DNA from: Candolleomyces eurysporus
Taxonomy: Eukaryota; Basidiomycota; Agaricomycetes; Agaricales; Psathyrellaceae
Direction: 5' to 3'
DNA length: 33,855 nt
Assembly: GCA_027579435.1 (NCBI GenBank)
Contig: JANBPK010001119.1
Span: 1 to 33,855, forward strand
The translations under genes and the position numbers were made by a program. Below are positions 1-10,522 of this stretch, one piece after another (positions within the stretch are counted from its first letter, which is position 1; each line of letters begins with the position of its first letter). A model generated the notes under the pieces. The model did no database searches. It saw only the letters and a list, made by a program, of their open reading frames with translations, and had not been told where the DNA came from.

Positions 1-299
1 CACTCTATTGCTTTAGTAGTGAAATTGAGCCTTTCAGCTGCAGGGTAGGCCGTTTGATCTGAAGCGGCGCCAACCGGCTAGCTTACTAAACCCTAATCTC
101 GGGTATATGGCGGGCGCGCCTCTAAGTCGGCAGTCCTCGAGCAGACTCCAACTCTCGTGAACCCAAGAGTAGTGTACTCTTTAATTATCCTTCGCGCCGC
201 GCAAGTTATCTTAGTACTGGAAGGGTTTCTTAACATAGAGATTTAATAGACACGACCGTTTAATTGAATAATGAACAGTATATTCAATAAAGTTGGTAT
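1..299. other. Non-coding stretch downstream of KDZ fragment
   Basis: No coding frame or RNA gene is recognisable here. Reading out of the KDZ fragment on the minus strand, the sequence becomes AT-rich and unlike the rest of a KDZ transposase, so this is probably other DNA joined at the breakpoint near position 300. Confidence 0.4.
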
Positions 300-1160
300 T
301 TATTCGCGAAAATGCGAACACGGTCGTATCAACGTAGTGGGGAAAAGTTGAGCGGAAACGAGCTGTCGGTACTGTGGGGTGACTTCACCATCAGCAGATC
401 GGCAGGCACAGAATGATATGACAATCCTATGGAATCCGTTGGTATGGCCAACAACCAATTTACGTCCACCAGCTGTGATGGAATCATTGGGACAGTGGTG
501 ACCACCATGGCCTAGACTAAGCCTGTAGCCGATTTTGGAAAGAGCTGTTGCCTCAAAGAACTGCCCATTCCATTTGGAAATGCGGTGGAAAGGTTGATGT
601 AGATGTGTACTAGCCAAGCATTCGGCACAGAGAACCCCAGCATCCATGCAATCCTTGCACTTGAAAAGCACTGTTGCCACTGTTGCACCAGTGCCATTTG
701 CAGTGCAAGAACATGGGTGGCCCACATTGGGATTAAAGTTGGATGAAAGAATCACATCTTGAAGTTCCCTGAAGAAGGGTTCAAAGCCCTTCATGAGGAC
801 TGATGCTCCCTGAGTAAAATAAAAATAGTGAGCATTCTGAGCCATCAGGTATACTGGGTCCATATACGCACCTGCTTCGGGCTGGACCCTTACTTTCATC
901 ATCTGGAAGGCCCTCTTCACCCTCTATGTCGTCAAGATAGTCTCCTCCTTCTTCCTCAACATCCGAATGGTCAGACTCAACCAAAGCTGGGTATTCGTTG
1001 TCTTCCTCGGAGCAATGCACGGGCACGGCATTGTAGGCACGTTCAGTTGAGCCAGTTGTCCCATCCACCACAGCAGTGATGTCAACTTCGATGTCATCTT
1101 CAGAATTGGAGTCAACGGAAGCAGCACCGATGTCATCTCTTCTTCAATCATCATCCATCT
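300..1160 (-). pseudogene. KDZ transposase, N-terminal CxC2 fragment
   Basis: This is the start of a Kyakuja-Dileera-Zisupton (KDZ) transposase. The part from 809 down to 300 has the CxC2 cysteine cluster typical of KDZ proteins: CSC, then CKDC and CAEC, then PFHRISKWNGQFF, LGHGGHHCPN, HTNGFHR and CACRSADG, ending LFPTTLIRPCSHFRE and a TAA stop. Family members continue for many hundreds of residues (the catalytic part), which is absent, so this is a remnant. Upstream (about 872-1160) lies an acidic segment rich in D/E, as often precedes CxC2. A canonical-looking intron (810-871) separates them but does not join the frames, so the 5' part is either mis-read or frameshifted. It is divergent to the gene at 1277, leaving about 120 bp between them. 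Confidence 0.7.
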
Positions 1161-1276
1161 TGTCTGCTTGGACCAAGCTTGGACCTTTGCACCTCAATTA
1201 CAACAAACTTATTGTTCTGTAAAAATATGGGTCAAAAATGGCTGACCTCCCTTACCGTCTTCCCCCGTAATCACCC

Positions 1277-3818
1277 ATGCCATCACCAACCCCAAGTCAA
1301 ACATCGTCTTTGCCAGAGCTTGAAGATGAGCCCCAGCCTACCAACAGGGGCCAGAGCACAGCGCCCAAAGCTCGCCCAAAGCCAAAGAAATTCACCAATG
1401 CACAGAAGACTTACCTCAACTCATACCTTGACAAGTTTCTTGCTGAATGCTCCTGTCTCGACAAGACTGGTACTGGACCCTGCAAGGTGAAAGGAAACAA
1501 AGGAGCCAAGAAGACTTGGGTTGAACGTAAAGTGATACCGGGTTTCATCAAGGAATTCCAGTTGGCTGGAAGAGATGGGCCTGAGCTCAAGGCGCTGTCC
1601 GACGTGCGGCTTTACCTGATTTTATGCGATAGTTGATCACTTATCCTGAGCTCATGATTTTTAGAAGATTTACCGTTGGTACGTCAACAAGCACAAAGAT
1701 ATTGCAAGCCCAACAGATGCAAAACCAGCAAGCAAGGATCGCAAACCAAAAGCCAAGAGTGCATTTGCACTGTTTGTAGAAGACCATGCCGATGAAATCA
1801 AGGTTTGAGCCTGTGAAAGGGGGCACACCTCCTCGGGCAAATACCTCCAGAATTATCATTCAATCAAGAAGGAGATGTATGACAAGTTAGACCAGGAAGC
1901 TCAGCTGGTATACCAAGCTCATGCCGATGCTTCGAAGGAAACTTTGAAACAGAAGCCTGACACTAACACTATCTACAAGTGCGTGACTCAAGTTCTGGGT
2001 GATGGATGATCCTCATTTCTCTGCAGAAATCAGCAAGAGATTGTTGAGCATACGGGGGAAGCTCTACGATCTCTCACCAGTTTCAATTGGGGTGGACACA
2101 GACAGGTGGTTTACTGGGTTGTTGGCGCATATTTGAATGAGAACGAGTGATGGAAAACATTCAAGTGCGTCAAATTCATTCGTTTTTCAAATAAACTACT
2201 AATTGGTTTCAAGCGTCACTATCCCCCCGCATGGTGTCAAGATGGAGTCGTTTACTAAGAAGATACCTGACAATGTCTACAGCGAGCACATTCGGGGGCC
2301 CTTCCTGTCTCATGTTAAGGCATCCATCATGAGTGCGCTTTGAATTCAATACTTAGAATGACATGAACCTGACGCTAGACTAGCCGCTGACCGGACGAAG
2401 GCAACTGCTGCAGGAATCACGTTTGATGAAGATGAATTTCCCATCCTCCCAGTAATTGACGTTGACACCCAACCTCCCAAGGTAGTCCTCCGCACGTTGA
2501 CTCAGTACCTCAAATGTGTATGGGGTGAGATGGCCTTTCTCTCCAGTTGTGATTGACGTCTCACTTCAATTACAGAATCTGTTGTAACCCAGGCTTACGC
2601 ACATGTCCCAGTCCCATGGGCCTCTCTTCACACCATTGCAAGCGACCACACTACCTCTCTAGATCTACAGTCAATCCCAAAGAAACAACTGTACAATTTA
2701 TACGACAACATCCACGAGCAACAGAAGGAGGGGAAACGTGGAGTTGACCTGAATCCTTCTACCGAATTTCTCAACACACTCGTCTCTGTTGGACCTCAGT
2801 CTGATGGTGACATCGAAGAGATTGCTGATCCCAAGAAGCTTACCCAAGTTACTTCAGGGGCCGGTGCAGCGGAATTGGGTGAGATTGACGTGGATGATGG
2901 CAAGGTCTTGAATATTAATACTGGGTCTCGAAGTGAGTATCCCCTCAATGCCTTTTTTGATCGATGTTTCTGAGGTATCTTGAGGCGCTACACCAGGAGA
3001 CAATGATTGTGCACCAGCTAATCCAACATTCGACATGGTCCCCATTGGTCCAGTTGCTCAGTTTGCATGTTGTGCTAGCCAAGCCGATGACAAACTTGAC
3101 TCAAAGCTCAAGCCTGCTCAACCAATCAATGAAATGGTTCATCAAGCCCCCGGTAGTGACATTCCCAGCAAAGCTGAGAGTTCAGATAACTTCGAGCGGG
3201 GCGGGACTGACGATGGTATAGAGTGGCTTGGGGTCGGGATTGTTGATGACACCGAGTCTCGTGGTGCTGTTGCTGCCGCCAACAACAACAAGTGTGGCAG
3301 CGCAAAGGTCATTGACGAAATGCGTTCCAGCCCCCTGAGCAACCTGAGCAGTTCGGATGACGAAAATCCCAGTATCAAGGGAAACGACAATCTGGAAGAC
3401 CATGCCACGACGATGGACATCACTCACGATGATGAACAAGTGGGGACAAAACGCAAGCTCCATCCAATGAATCAATCTTCGGGCCAACAATGTACAAGGC
3501 GGTCAGACTACTTCGTTCTCGCACTTCTGCATGACCTGCTGACAACATTTTTAGAAGGCTGCTTACAGACGACATAGGTGACACCTGTCGTTGTACCACG
3601 TGTCAGCAGTCTACCAGAGCGAACCAGCACTCTGAAATGAAACCACCTAGTCCTGAGGTGATAGCTGGGACCGGCGCCTGGAAGCGATTTGCATTTACGG
3701 TGAGCCCCACTCATGGCTTCTCTTTTTGCTCAAATTTAATCCAAATTTATTACAGAATGAACCACCAAAGTACGCTAGTGCGCCGTACCCATCCACACGC
3801 CGCCCCAAGCACCAGTAA
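1277..3818 (+). pseudogene. HMG-box-like multi-exon gene, one in-frame TGA
   Basis: Ten exons join in frame: 1277-1603, 1665-1802, 1851-1978, 2027-2164, 2214-2332, 2384-2524, 2576-2932, 2997-3501, 3555-3699 and 3756-3818 (2061 nt, 686 sense positions). All introns are 48-64 nt with GT...AG ends. One in-frame stop, TGA at 2148-2150, interrupts it in exon 4. The first exon has KKTWVERKVIPGFIKEF and, after splicing, KIYRWYVNKHKD, a pattern seen in a repetitive family of mushroom hypothetical proteins. Exons 2-3 look like an HMG box (SAFALFVEDHADEIK, then KKEMYDKLDQEAQLVYQAHA). Exons 7-8 are acidic and low in complexity. The last part has CRCTTC, possibly a small metal site. No enzyme domain was recognised. 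A DNA-binding role and origin as mobile-element cargo are inferred. Confidence 0.6.
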
Positions 3819-4421
3819 GCCCCCCCGAAGTCCCAATGGGCACTAGCATAGGATCAGATTTCTTCATTCTCGGTCATATTATTAAACATTAGGTAGGATT
3901 GCAACTGCTCAATAGGATTATGTGTACTCGAAATGTGCACTCACCAGGATTAGTGAGGGGCCCTAGTAGGATTATTCTTTCACCATAGGATTACCTTTTC
4001 TTTGTAGGATTACGCCGAATTCATCATTTCCCGTATAGTAGGAATACAGGTGGTCTGTAGAATCAGTAGAATTACATCCCCACTTGTAGGATAGGCCAGT
4101 GTATTACATTCAAGATTATGCCAAATAGGATTTAAAATGAAAAATCCTGATAGGATGTTGCTCTCTTGCGGATCCTACGTTCATACCAAGGGAAAGTCTC
4201 ATTGTGCAGCGGGGTAGGTTTGAGCCCCAGATCCTATCCTTACTTCAAGAAAAGTATAGGATTATCATACAAACTAAGGTCACTGTCGGGTTGGGAACAA
4301 TGACTTGATGTCGCTGATTGATAGATTGCACATTGATCAATTGGTGGTTTTTTGCTCACCATTCTCATTCCCTTCACCTTCCTTTGCAATTCTCATCATC
4401 ACCTCAGCCTCTTTACTCCAC
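3819..4421. repeat. Degenerate TAGGATTA motif array
   Basis: The motif (G/A)TAGGATTA or one-base variants recurs about a dozen times between 3892 and 4265, for example near 3892, 3912, 3944, 3965, 3985, 4004, 4037, 4086, 4125, 4150 and 4256. Spacing is often 19-21 nt but irregular. Nearly all copies are in the same orientation. The flanks up to 4421 show no gene. Subterminal repeats of this sort are known in CACTA-like transposons, where they bind transposase; assignment here is only a suggestion. Confidence 0.6.
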
Positions 4422-5993
4422 ATGAACCCTTGGATAGCTGCAAAGCAATATCACATTGTCCTTGGGACAGCTAAGGGAGCAGTATATCCACCTGGCACCC
4501 CATAAGCTTTCATTCTTTCCCCCATCTTGTCCCACATCACAGTGACTATGCCACCCTTGTCAACCTATCCACAGCGTCCAACTCAAGAAGTCAGAGAATG
4601 CAACATTGCCTATTGTTGTTGTCTGTGTCACCAAGGCACAGGTTGACAACGTTCACAAGCTCAACATCCTCACAAAGGGCAAACTCTCGAAGTTGGCCTC
4701 GGGCCTCCCAAGGATCCGGGGGTTCCTCAACTCCCTTGAAGATGTTGATGTTACGCTTCTGGTCCACAGCAGTGACAGATGGTATGCAGTCTGGGATCTT
4801 TTTTACAATGGTCAAGAGATTTATCATACGATTTTTGTTCAATATTTGTACATGTCCACAAAATTTCCTTTTTCCACATCTCGGTGTTGAACTTGGCTTC
4901 TACCTTTTTGTTAGGGATTATGGTCATCTGGCAGATGATGCACCTGGGGTCTCTGCCTATCAGCAACACCGCAAGTTCGCTGACATTGTCAGCACTGTTG
5001 TGTGGCTGCTTGCTTGTGGCGAGCGGGACGTTCTCATTCAGAACGGCCTCACTGATTACCTTCCCCCCACTGACCAAAGGATATTGTTTGACACCCCTAA
5101 TACTGCCGTCAGGAACCTCAATCTGAACATCATTTATTTAAGTGACGATGAGGATGAGGTTGAAAAGGACCTCCCCCAGGCTCAAGGTATGTCATCTAGC
5201 ATTTTTTCATAGCTCATTCACTTTACACTTGGCAGGTTCATCTTCAAGTATCACAGCCCCTCCTATCATTGATCTTGTCACTCCACCCAATGGTGCATAC
5301 TCGTCTCCTCTGCTGCGCCCCTTCCTTCCTCATTTTTTGCATCCTCCAGTCTCTGCCTCTGCTGCTGTTGCTTCAAAATCGAAGACCGCCAGAAAGAATG
5401 CCGCTTCTGGTCTCTCTGCCACTGCAAAGGCCAGGACTTGACAGACCAATACTCAACTCCAGCCTTCCATTCAGGCACTCTCAAAGACCCAGGGCGAACC
5501 CAGCCACTGGCAGGCACGTGCATGGGTGGTGTCAGCTTATCGGGCCAAGGCTCCCCTTCCTCCACCCCCCTCCATCTCCACAGGCTTAGCCTCCGCCTCC
5601 ATCAGCTCAGTTTCATTGTTGACAGCCTCGTCAGCATCTCGCACCATTATTACTCAAAGCTCCATGGGCTCGGAAATGGCGGCTGCTTTGGCCAGCTGTG
5701 TCTTCATGCGTCACCATGGTACAGATGGTGTTGTGACTGGGGTCATGAAGTACAACGATCCGGACGTTGTGACGATTGTTTTCCCCAACTCCAAACATAT
5801 CCCTCTGTCAGTTGTTGACTACCTCTGGTCCCACGGCTACTCTGCTGAGATGATGCTTCTCATTGAGACAGCTCTGGCAGCAGCAAACAATGATGACAGC
5901 TTCATCAATGCTATGGCCCTTCGCAACTTTCCTGGTGCGGAGGCTGGTTTCATTTGGTGCCTCACCCATGGTGCCATGCACTCTGATGTCTGA
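4422..5993 (+). pseudogene. Unknown four-exon gene, one in-frame TGA
   Basis: A four-exon model joins in frame: 4422-4481, 4588-4781, 4915-5186 and 5236-5993 (1284 nt, 427 sense positions). The first splice is the weakest call. The product has no domain I recognise. It contains LPIVVVCVTKAQVDNVHKL, then an acidic patch (YLSDDEDEVEKDL), a Pro/Ser/Ala-rich linker, and a compact C-terminal part (MAAALASCVFMRHHGTDG to THGAMHSDV). A TGA at 5439-5441 (context KART-stop-QTN) breaks exon 4, after which the same frame runs on for 184 codons. It lies between two HMG-box-like genes on the same strand, so it may belong to the same element. Confidence 0.5.
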
Positions 5994-6143
5994 CCTGCCC
6001 CTATAATCCAATCTCTTGCTGTTGCTGTATCTATGTCTGTCTGTGTACAACTGTCTATCCAACACGTGATCTTGTTTTCTTACTTGTATATAAACCTCTT
6101 CACTGTACCTCTCTGCTGTACCACTATTGCCGCAATTTTCAAC

Positions 6144-7720
6144 ATGGTGATTGTTACTTCTGTCTCACTTGATCGACTCAAGTTTTGTAAAGTCTCTNAA
6201 AAGCTCCAAACGGACTGTTCTCAAGCCACACAAAGCAAACGGTCCCTGACTACAGCCGAGAAGGCAATGCTCAAGGAGATCTGGGCTTGGAAGTGTGCTA
6301 AGTGGGGAGAAGCCCTCGAAGAAGCTCAAGAAGCCCTTCAAGAAGCAGGTCTCACGATGCAGGCCAAGGTCCCCAGCCACCAACTAGACTACTATATCCA
6401 TGTCACCACCCAAGCCATCACACGCTCGGCAGTCAAGCCCTGTAAACGCGTCACAAAGTGGAACGTGTTTGTTGCAAAGGAGACATGTAAACGCAATGAA
6501 GGTGGGAGATTAGTATCTCTATGCACAATGCACTCATTCATTACTATTGTTAGAGCGGGAGCCAGGTACAGCACCCACCAAGTCATCTGATCTCAGCAAA
6601 GAGCTCACCGTGCAGTGGCATGCTATGTCTGCAGAGGAGCAGGATGAACAAACAAAGAAATGATTGAAATTTTGCAGAAGGCATGCAAAATGAAGGAAAC
6701 AGGCCAACATAACACCCAATTGACAGCCTTCCATGACGCCCAAGCTTTCGTTGGGCACATACAGACCAAGGTATGCACCACCCTGCTAGCTGTCATGCCT
6801 TGGCAGCTCCTGCTGATGCTAGTTCAGATTGTCAATCTCAATCAATGCACNTGGCCTTGAATTTTTATGTCTTGCTATTCAGAAGGATCTCAAGCAATAC
6901 AATGCCCCCTATGTTTTTTGAACTTCAGATCAATTTCACAATTTTTTCCACCATACTACGAAATATACGCTCACAGATCTAGCTTCAAAGCTCGAAAGAT
7001 TCTTTTTGGGTGGTATCGATGGTGAGTAACAACATCGGCCTTTATTTCTCATCCTCTATTTCTCATAACTGCATCTAGGCCTTGCTCGAAACTATGTTGA
7101 GAGGCTTATCCAACTCAAGAGTGCAACCGCCACCCTCATCAAGGAGAAACTCAGTAAGTCCCCACTGCTGTCGTCTTCCTTTGATCAACCATTCTGACAG
7201 ATTTCTTTAAGTCAATGGCGCCGGTTCTCAGATTCCAAGGATGGTGTACATCAATTTTGACCAAGCCATCACCTTGAAACATGCCCTCGTTCTCAAAGGA
7301 TGGCCACTCCCCCAATTCTGCTGCCCGTCCCACATCACTGCCTGTTCTGACATTGAGCTCCTTTATAATGCTTGGAAAAGTGGTGCTGCCCACTTTGTGA
7401 AGCTCAACAACAACGAATACAAGCAGTGGCGGTCTCAATATCTCCAGCAGCATGCTGCGACCCTGGCCACCAGTGCCCAAGCCGACTCAATCAATCCCAA
7501 TGGTGAATCTATTTATAGCAGTACACTAACTGTCGAAGGCTCTGCAAACTCCAACGCCGCTGTCACCAATCTGCCTGTCCAAGCTGCCACCGACGCCCCC
7601 ACTGTCTCTGACGCCCCCATTCTGAGCCCTGCCCCCGCCTCATTCCTCAACTTTGGGTTGGATGGTACCATGGTTCCAAATAAGACCCGAAAGACAAGGA
7701 AAGACAAAGGGGTTCCATGA
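6144..7720 (+). pseudogene. HMG-box-like gene, frameshift plus TGA
   Basis: Likely exons are about 6144-6501, 6554-6770, 6883-7021, 7079-7153 and 7212-7720. The first has RSLTTAEKAMLKEIWAWKCAKW and then KRVTKWNVFVAKETCKRN, which with the next exon (DLSKELTVQWHAMSAEEQDEQ) resembles an HMG box. Later blocks QLTAFHDAQ, YNAPYV, LGGIDGLARNYVERLIQLK, IPRMVYINFDQAITLKHALVLKGWPL and ELLYNAWKSGAAHF match a pattern I know from a repetitive family of mushroom proteins. One base is missing near 6652-6660 (the frame changes between the TKK and MIEIL blocks), and TGA occurs at 6919-6921, so the copy is broken. Single Ns at 6198 and 6851 lie in it. The true start is uncertain. Confidence 0.6.
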
Positions 7721-7753
7721 GGGAATAGAAAGGGGAAGGAGAAGGGGAAGGAG

Positions 7754-7759
7754 AATAAA
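7754..7759 (+). terminator. Candidate AATAAA polyadenylation signal
   Basis: AATAAA lies 34 nt after the stop of the HMG-like gene, following a purine-rich GGGGAAGGAGAA run. Position fits a polyadenylation signal but fungal signals are loose. Confidence 0.3.
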
Positions 7760-9498
7760 GCAGTCCAGGACTAGGGCACATTTCATTCACCAATTGTATC
7801 TACACTATATCTCTTTTTCTTGCTGAAAGTGTAAATTATTCATTCTCCCAGTGCAATGTACCTATCCTGAGNCCTTCAACCACCGGGACGGAGAACTGAT
7901 GGGAAAGCATGATGCCAAACTCTGCCAAAGAAGGAGATGAGAAATGGTGGGAGGGAAGAGCACGGGAAAGCGCCCAGACAGCAATCAAACAGCGGACTCA
8001 CCATGGCAAATCACCCGGTGATGTGCAGGTAGCGAACTAGGGCTCTCTAACCAACAAAACTATAGAACTCAAACACACACACACAACCACAACAACACAA
8101 CACACCAAATACCTTTGTGAAGATAAAGGCGGGCAAGGGGTATAGGTAAAAGCTCTAAGTCTAGTCAACAGAGGCTTCTAGAACTCTTCTTGTACAATCG
8201 CAAGTTTGAGGGGGAGCTAAGGCTCAACCAGCAACGATAGAAATGCTTCACGAAGTGACTTTTCTAACACACGGTAGGGTTCGAGATACAACGGATAACT
8301 TCGCAAACAGAGAACACGGTCTCGAGCAACTTTAACGCAAGAACGATTCGATAAACGCAAGCGACACAACTCTGATTGACTTCGCGAACTTAAACACTCT
8401 TTTCTCGATAACAGATGGCTCTCGTAGATTCCTGGGAACACGGTCCCGACGCAAAATACAAACGCTAGCTACCCGCTGATGCTATGATAGATAAAACAGA
8501 GACGTAGATATAGGCAATTATTGTTTGGCAAACAGGCAAAGAAACAAACAGATGACACAGACAGAGAGAGATAAGAAACACAATCACATGAGGGTATCGA
8601 AGGCCGAGAGTTGAGTCTTGAATCCATAGAACGACAGCCCAGGCTCTTCGTGAACCTGTTCTGGACGCGGCTGTTGTCGAGTCCACATGGATATTCACCA
8701 AGGATTGCTTCCGGAGAGCGCGCCCCGTTCCGTTTCGCGCCACCTAATCCGATGAATTGATCCGACTTTTGGGTGNCTTGGCTCCACCAAGCCACATTGC
8801 TTCGCTACTCTGCTGACTCTTTCCTTCTCTTGGCTATGGACAGGCTGACTGAGCTTCGGGCAGATGACCACATAAGCTTTAGTCGTACTTTCCGGTTTTC
8901 CGAGCAGGTTCACGAACTTCGGATTAGATGTCCGATATTGATCACTGCTTCCGTTCCTTCCAATTCTGGTCACGTCAACGCTTATTGACTTGGCGGATCG
9001 CTCATCAATTCTCGAAGCCACCGGCTGCTTTGTGAAGTCTTCTGCTTAGCGAGTGTCAGGGCGAATTCCCTTGTAATGTGCACAACTCCCTCTAGCATCG
9101 TACCTCGCCAGGTCAGGCATGCTAGTTAGACTTCGAATAGTATGACTGCGTTTCAGATACGTTCGCGAGACCTTCTTGAACTTAAAGTGTCGTCGCAGAA
9201 CTGTCTTACTCAACGTTCCTTCGTTCTCTAGGGCGTCTGCTTAGTTGGCAATCAGGGATAACTCCAACTCTTATATTTCCCTTCCTTCCAGAAGATCTCT
9301 TTAATTATCTACGTCGATTCGCGAATTCTACAAATAGATTCGCGAATTTGAGAGGGTGTTCACGCAGACAGCGTATCAACGGCCACTTGCTAATGCCACT
9401 AGGCATTGCTAGAAGTCGCTATAATTGACTATAATTGCTATAGTCATTATGAGATTATATTCTCTAGTAGCATAGAGAAATTTGCGACGACAGACTGA
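7760..9498. other. Non-coding interval with CA-rich microsatellite
   Basis: No gene is supported over about 1.7 kb. It holds a CA-rich low-complexity tract (8069-8106), single Ns at 7872 and 8776, and three copies of the palindrome TTCGCGAA (8391, 9318, 9339), the last two inside a 12-nt direct repeat. A minus-strand open frame of about 108 codons at 8695-9021 crosses an N and has no recognisable content. The stretch could be worn long-terminal-repeat sequence, but I could not find matching ends. Confidence 0.35.
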
Positions 9499-9518
9499 AC
9501 TTTAGTGGAATAGTGGCC
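9499..9518 (+). repeat. Candidate left terminal inverted repeat of Plavaka element
   Basis: Reads ACTTTAGTGGAATAGTGGCC. The reverse complement of 17076-17096 differs from it by three substitutions and one gap, with ATAGTGGCC identical. The pair flanks the Plavaka transposase and companion gene on both sides. Confidence 0.5.
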
Positions 9519-9755
9519 CATGTAGAACAGTTATACTGGTTGGTATACATACGTTTTGAAGTACAAGGTACTAAGTGGCCCGGGATATATCTAGCAGGCA
9601 ATTGTAAGTTGGTATAGTAGTAAGAGAAGGGATATGATGGCCTTTATGGTAACATCATCAAAAGAAGAAGAATGGAGGTAACATGGATACAGTAGTATTG
9701 ATAAGAAGTAATGACTCGGAGAGCGAGCTTGAAGAGAGGGCCAAGGGTGTTGGAT

Positions 9756-10250
9756 TCATGAGAGGGATGGGGGGCACAACTGAAAATCTGTAGTTAACCA
9801 GTCTAAGTGCGATGGGATTTGGATATCGTGCTCAACGAGAAGATCCCTCAGGCATGCCACCACACTGGATTGAAGCCTGAAGGCTGAGGAGCAAGCAGAA
9901 AGCATGAGCCGAGCCAACTGCAGCTCTCCATCAAGCTCCTCATACTCCTTCCTGCACCCTTCTACCCGGCAACCTGTAAGTAGTGGATTCTCTGGTGCGC
10001 TGATGGTGTCAGAAGGTGGTGGATGGCCAGCAGCCCGAGGGAGCAGCAAGGGGAGCAGCACCAAATGTGCGGCCGTGATATCCGCCGGGGAGCCAGGGAC
10101 CATGATGCGGTGATGTACTATAACAAGGGTAGAACAGTGGTCAATGGGGTACTGGAAGTCATTCACAGATAACGCACCTTGAACCAACCCCTCAAACCAA
10201 CTCTGAAACACGATATTGCACTTGATCGCAAGGGGATGCCCGGTCCACCT
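9756..10250 (-). CDS. Small hypothetical ORF downstream of Plavaka transposase
   Basis: Two exons are proposed: about 10178-10250 and 9756-10117, joined across a 60-nt intron (10118-10177, GTGCG...TATAG). The first gives a beta-rich segment (FRWTGHPLAIKCNIVFQSWF), the second about 120 residues with a Pro-rich linker, CRVEGCRKEYEELDGELQLA and a closing DWLTTDFQ. The 5' end is not resolved; an acceptor after a TTTCCAAG is possible. It lies inside the candidate terminal repeats and in the same orientation as the transposase, so it may be an element-borne third gene. No function was recognised, and chance open frame remains possible. Confidence 0.35.
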   Translation of the reverse strand, partial: RWTGHPLAIKCNIVFQSWFEGLVQGALSVNDFQYPIDHCSTLVIVHHRIMVPGSPADITAAHLVLLPLLLPRAAGHPPPSDTISAPENPLLTGCRVEGCRKEYEELDGELQLARLMLSACSSAFRLQSSVVACLRDLLVEHDIQIPSHLDWLTTDFQLCPPSLS

Positions 10251-10522
10251 GAAGTTGATAGTTACTTGGAAAGGGCAGAAAGGACCCTAAGTCCAGAGTC
10301 CCGGGGTTAGCTAAATTGTAGAATACAATACGCATCATAAAACATACCGTTGTTAGTAGACGCAACAAAGGACCACGGTCGGTGGGCGCAAATGCAACAT
10401 AGCGAATGATGAAGGAAAGGAAGGAAGACGATGACCGAGCGCGATCAATGTTACATGTGTGACCAGTGTGACAATGTGACACTCAGGTCATCTCTGTCGT
10501 CGCGGTTGGACAAATGGAAAAT

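Noticed and set aside
810..871. Intron in the KDZ fragment
   Set aside because: Ends and branch site look right, but no upstream frame joins in phase to the CxC2 frame, so it is not used in a gene model.
3892..4265. CRISPR-like array
   Set aside because: The repeats are only 7-9 nt, degenerate and unevenly spaced, with no cas genes, and the genome is eukaryotic.
8695..9021. 108-codon minus-strand frame
   Set aside because: It crosses an N, has no recognisable content and sits in low-quality repeat-like sequence.
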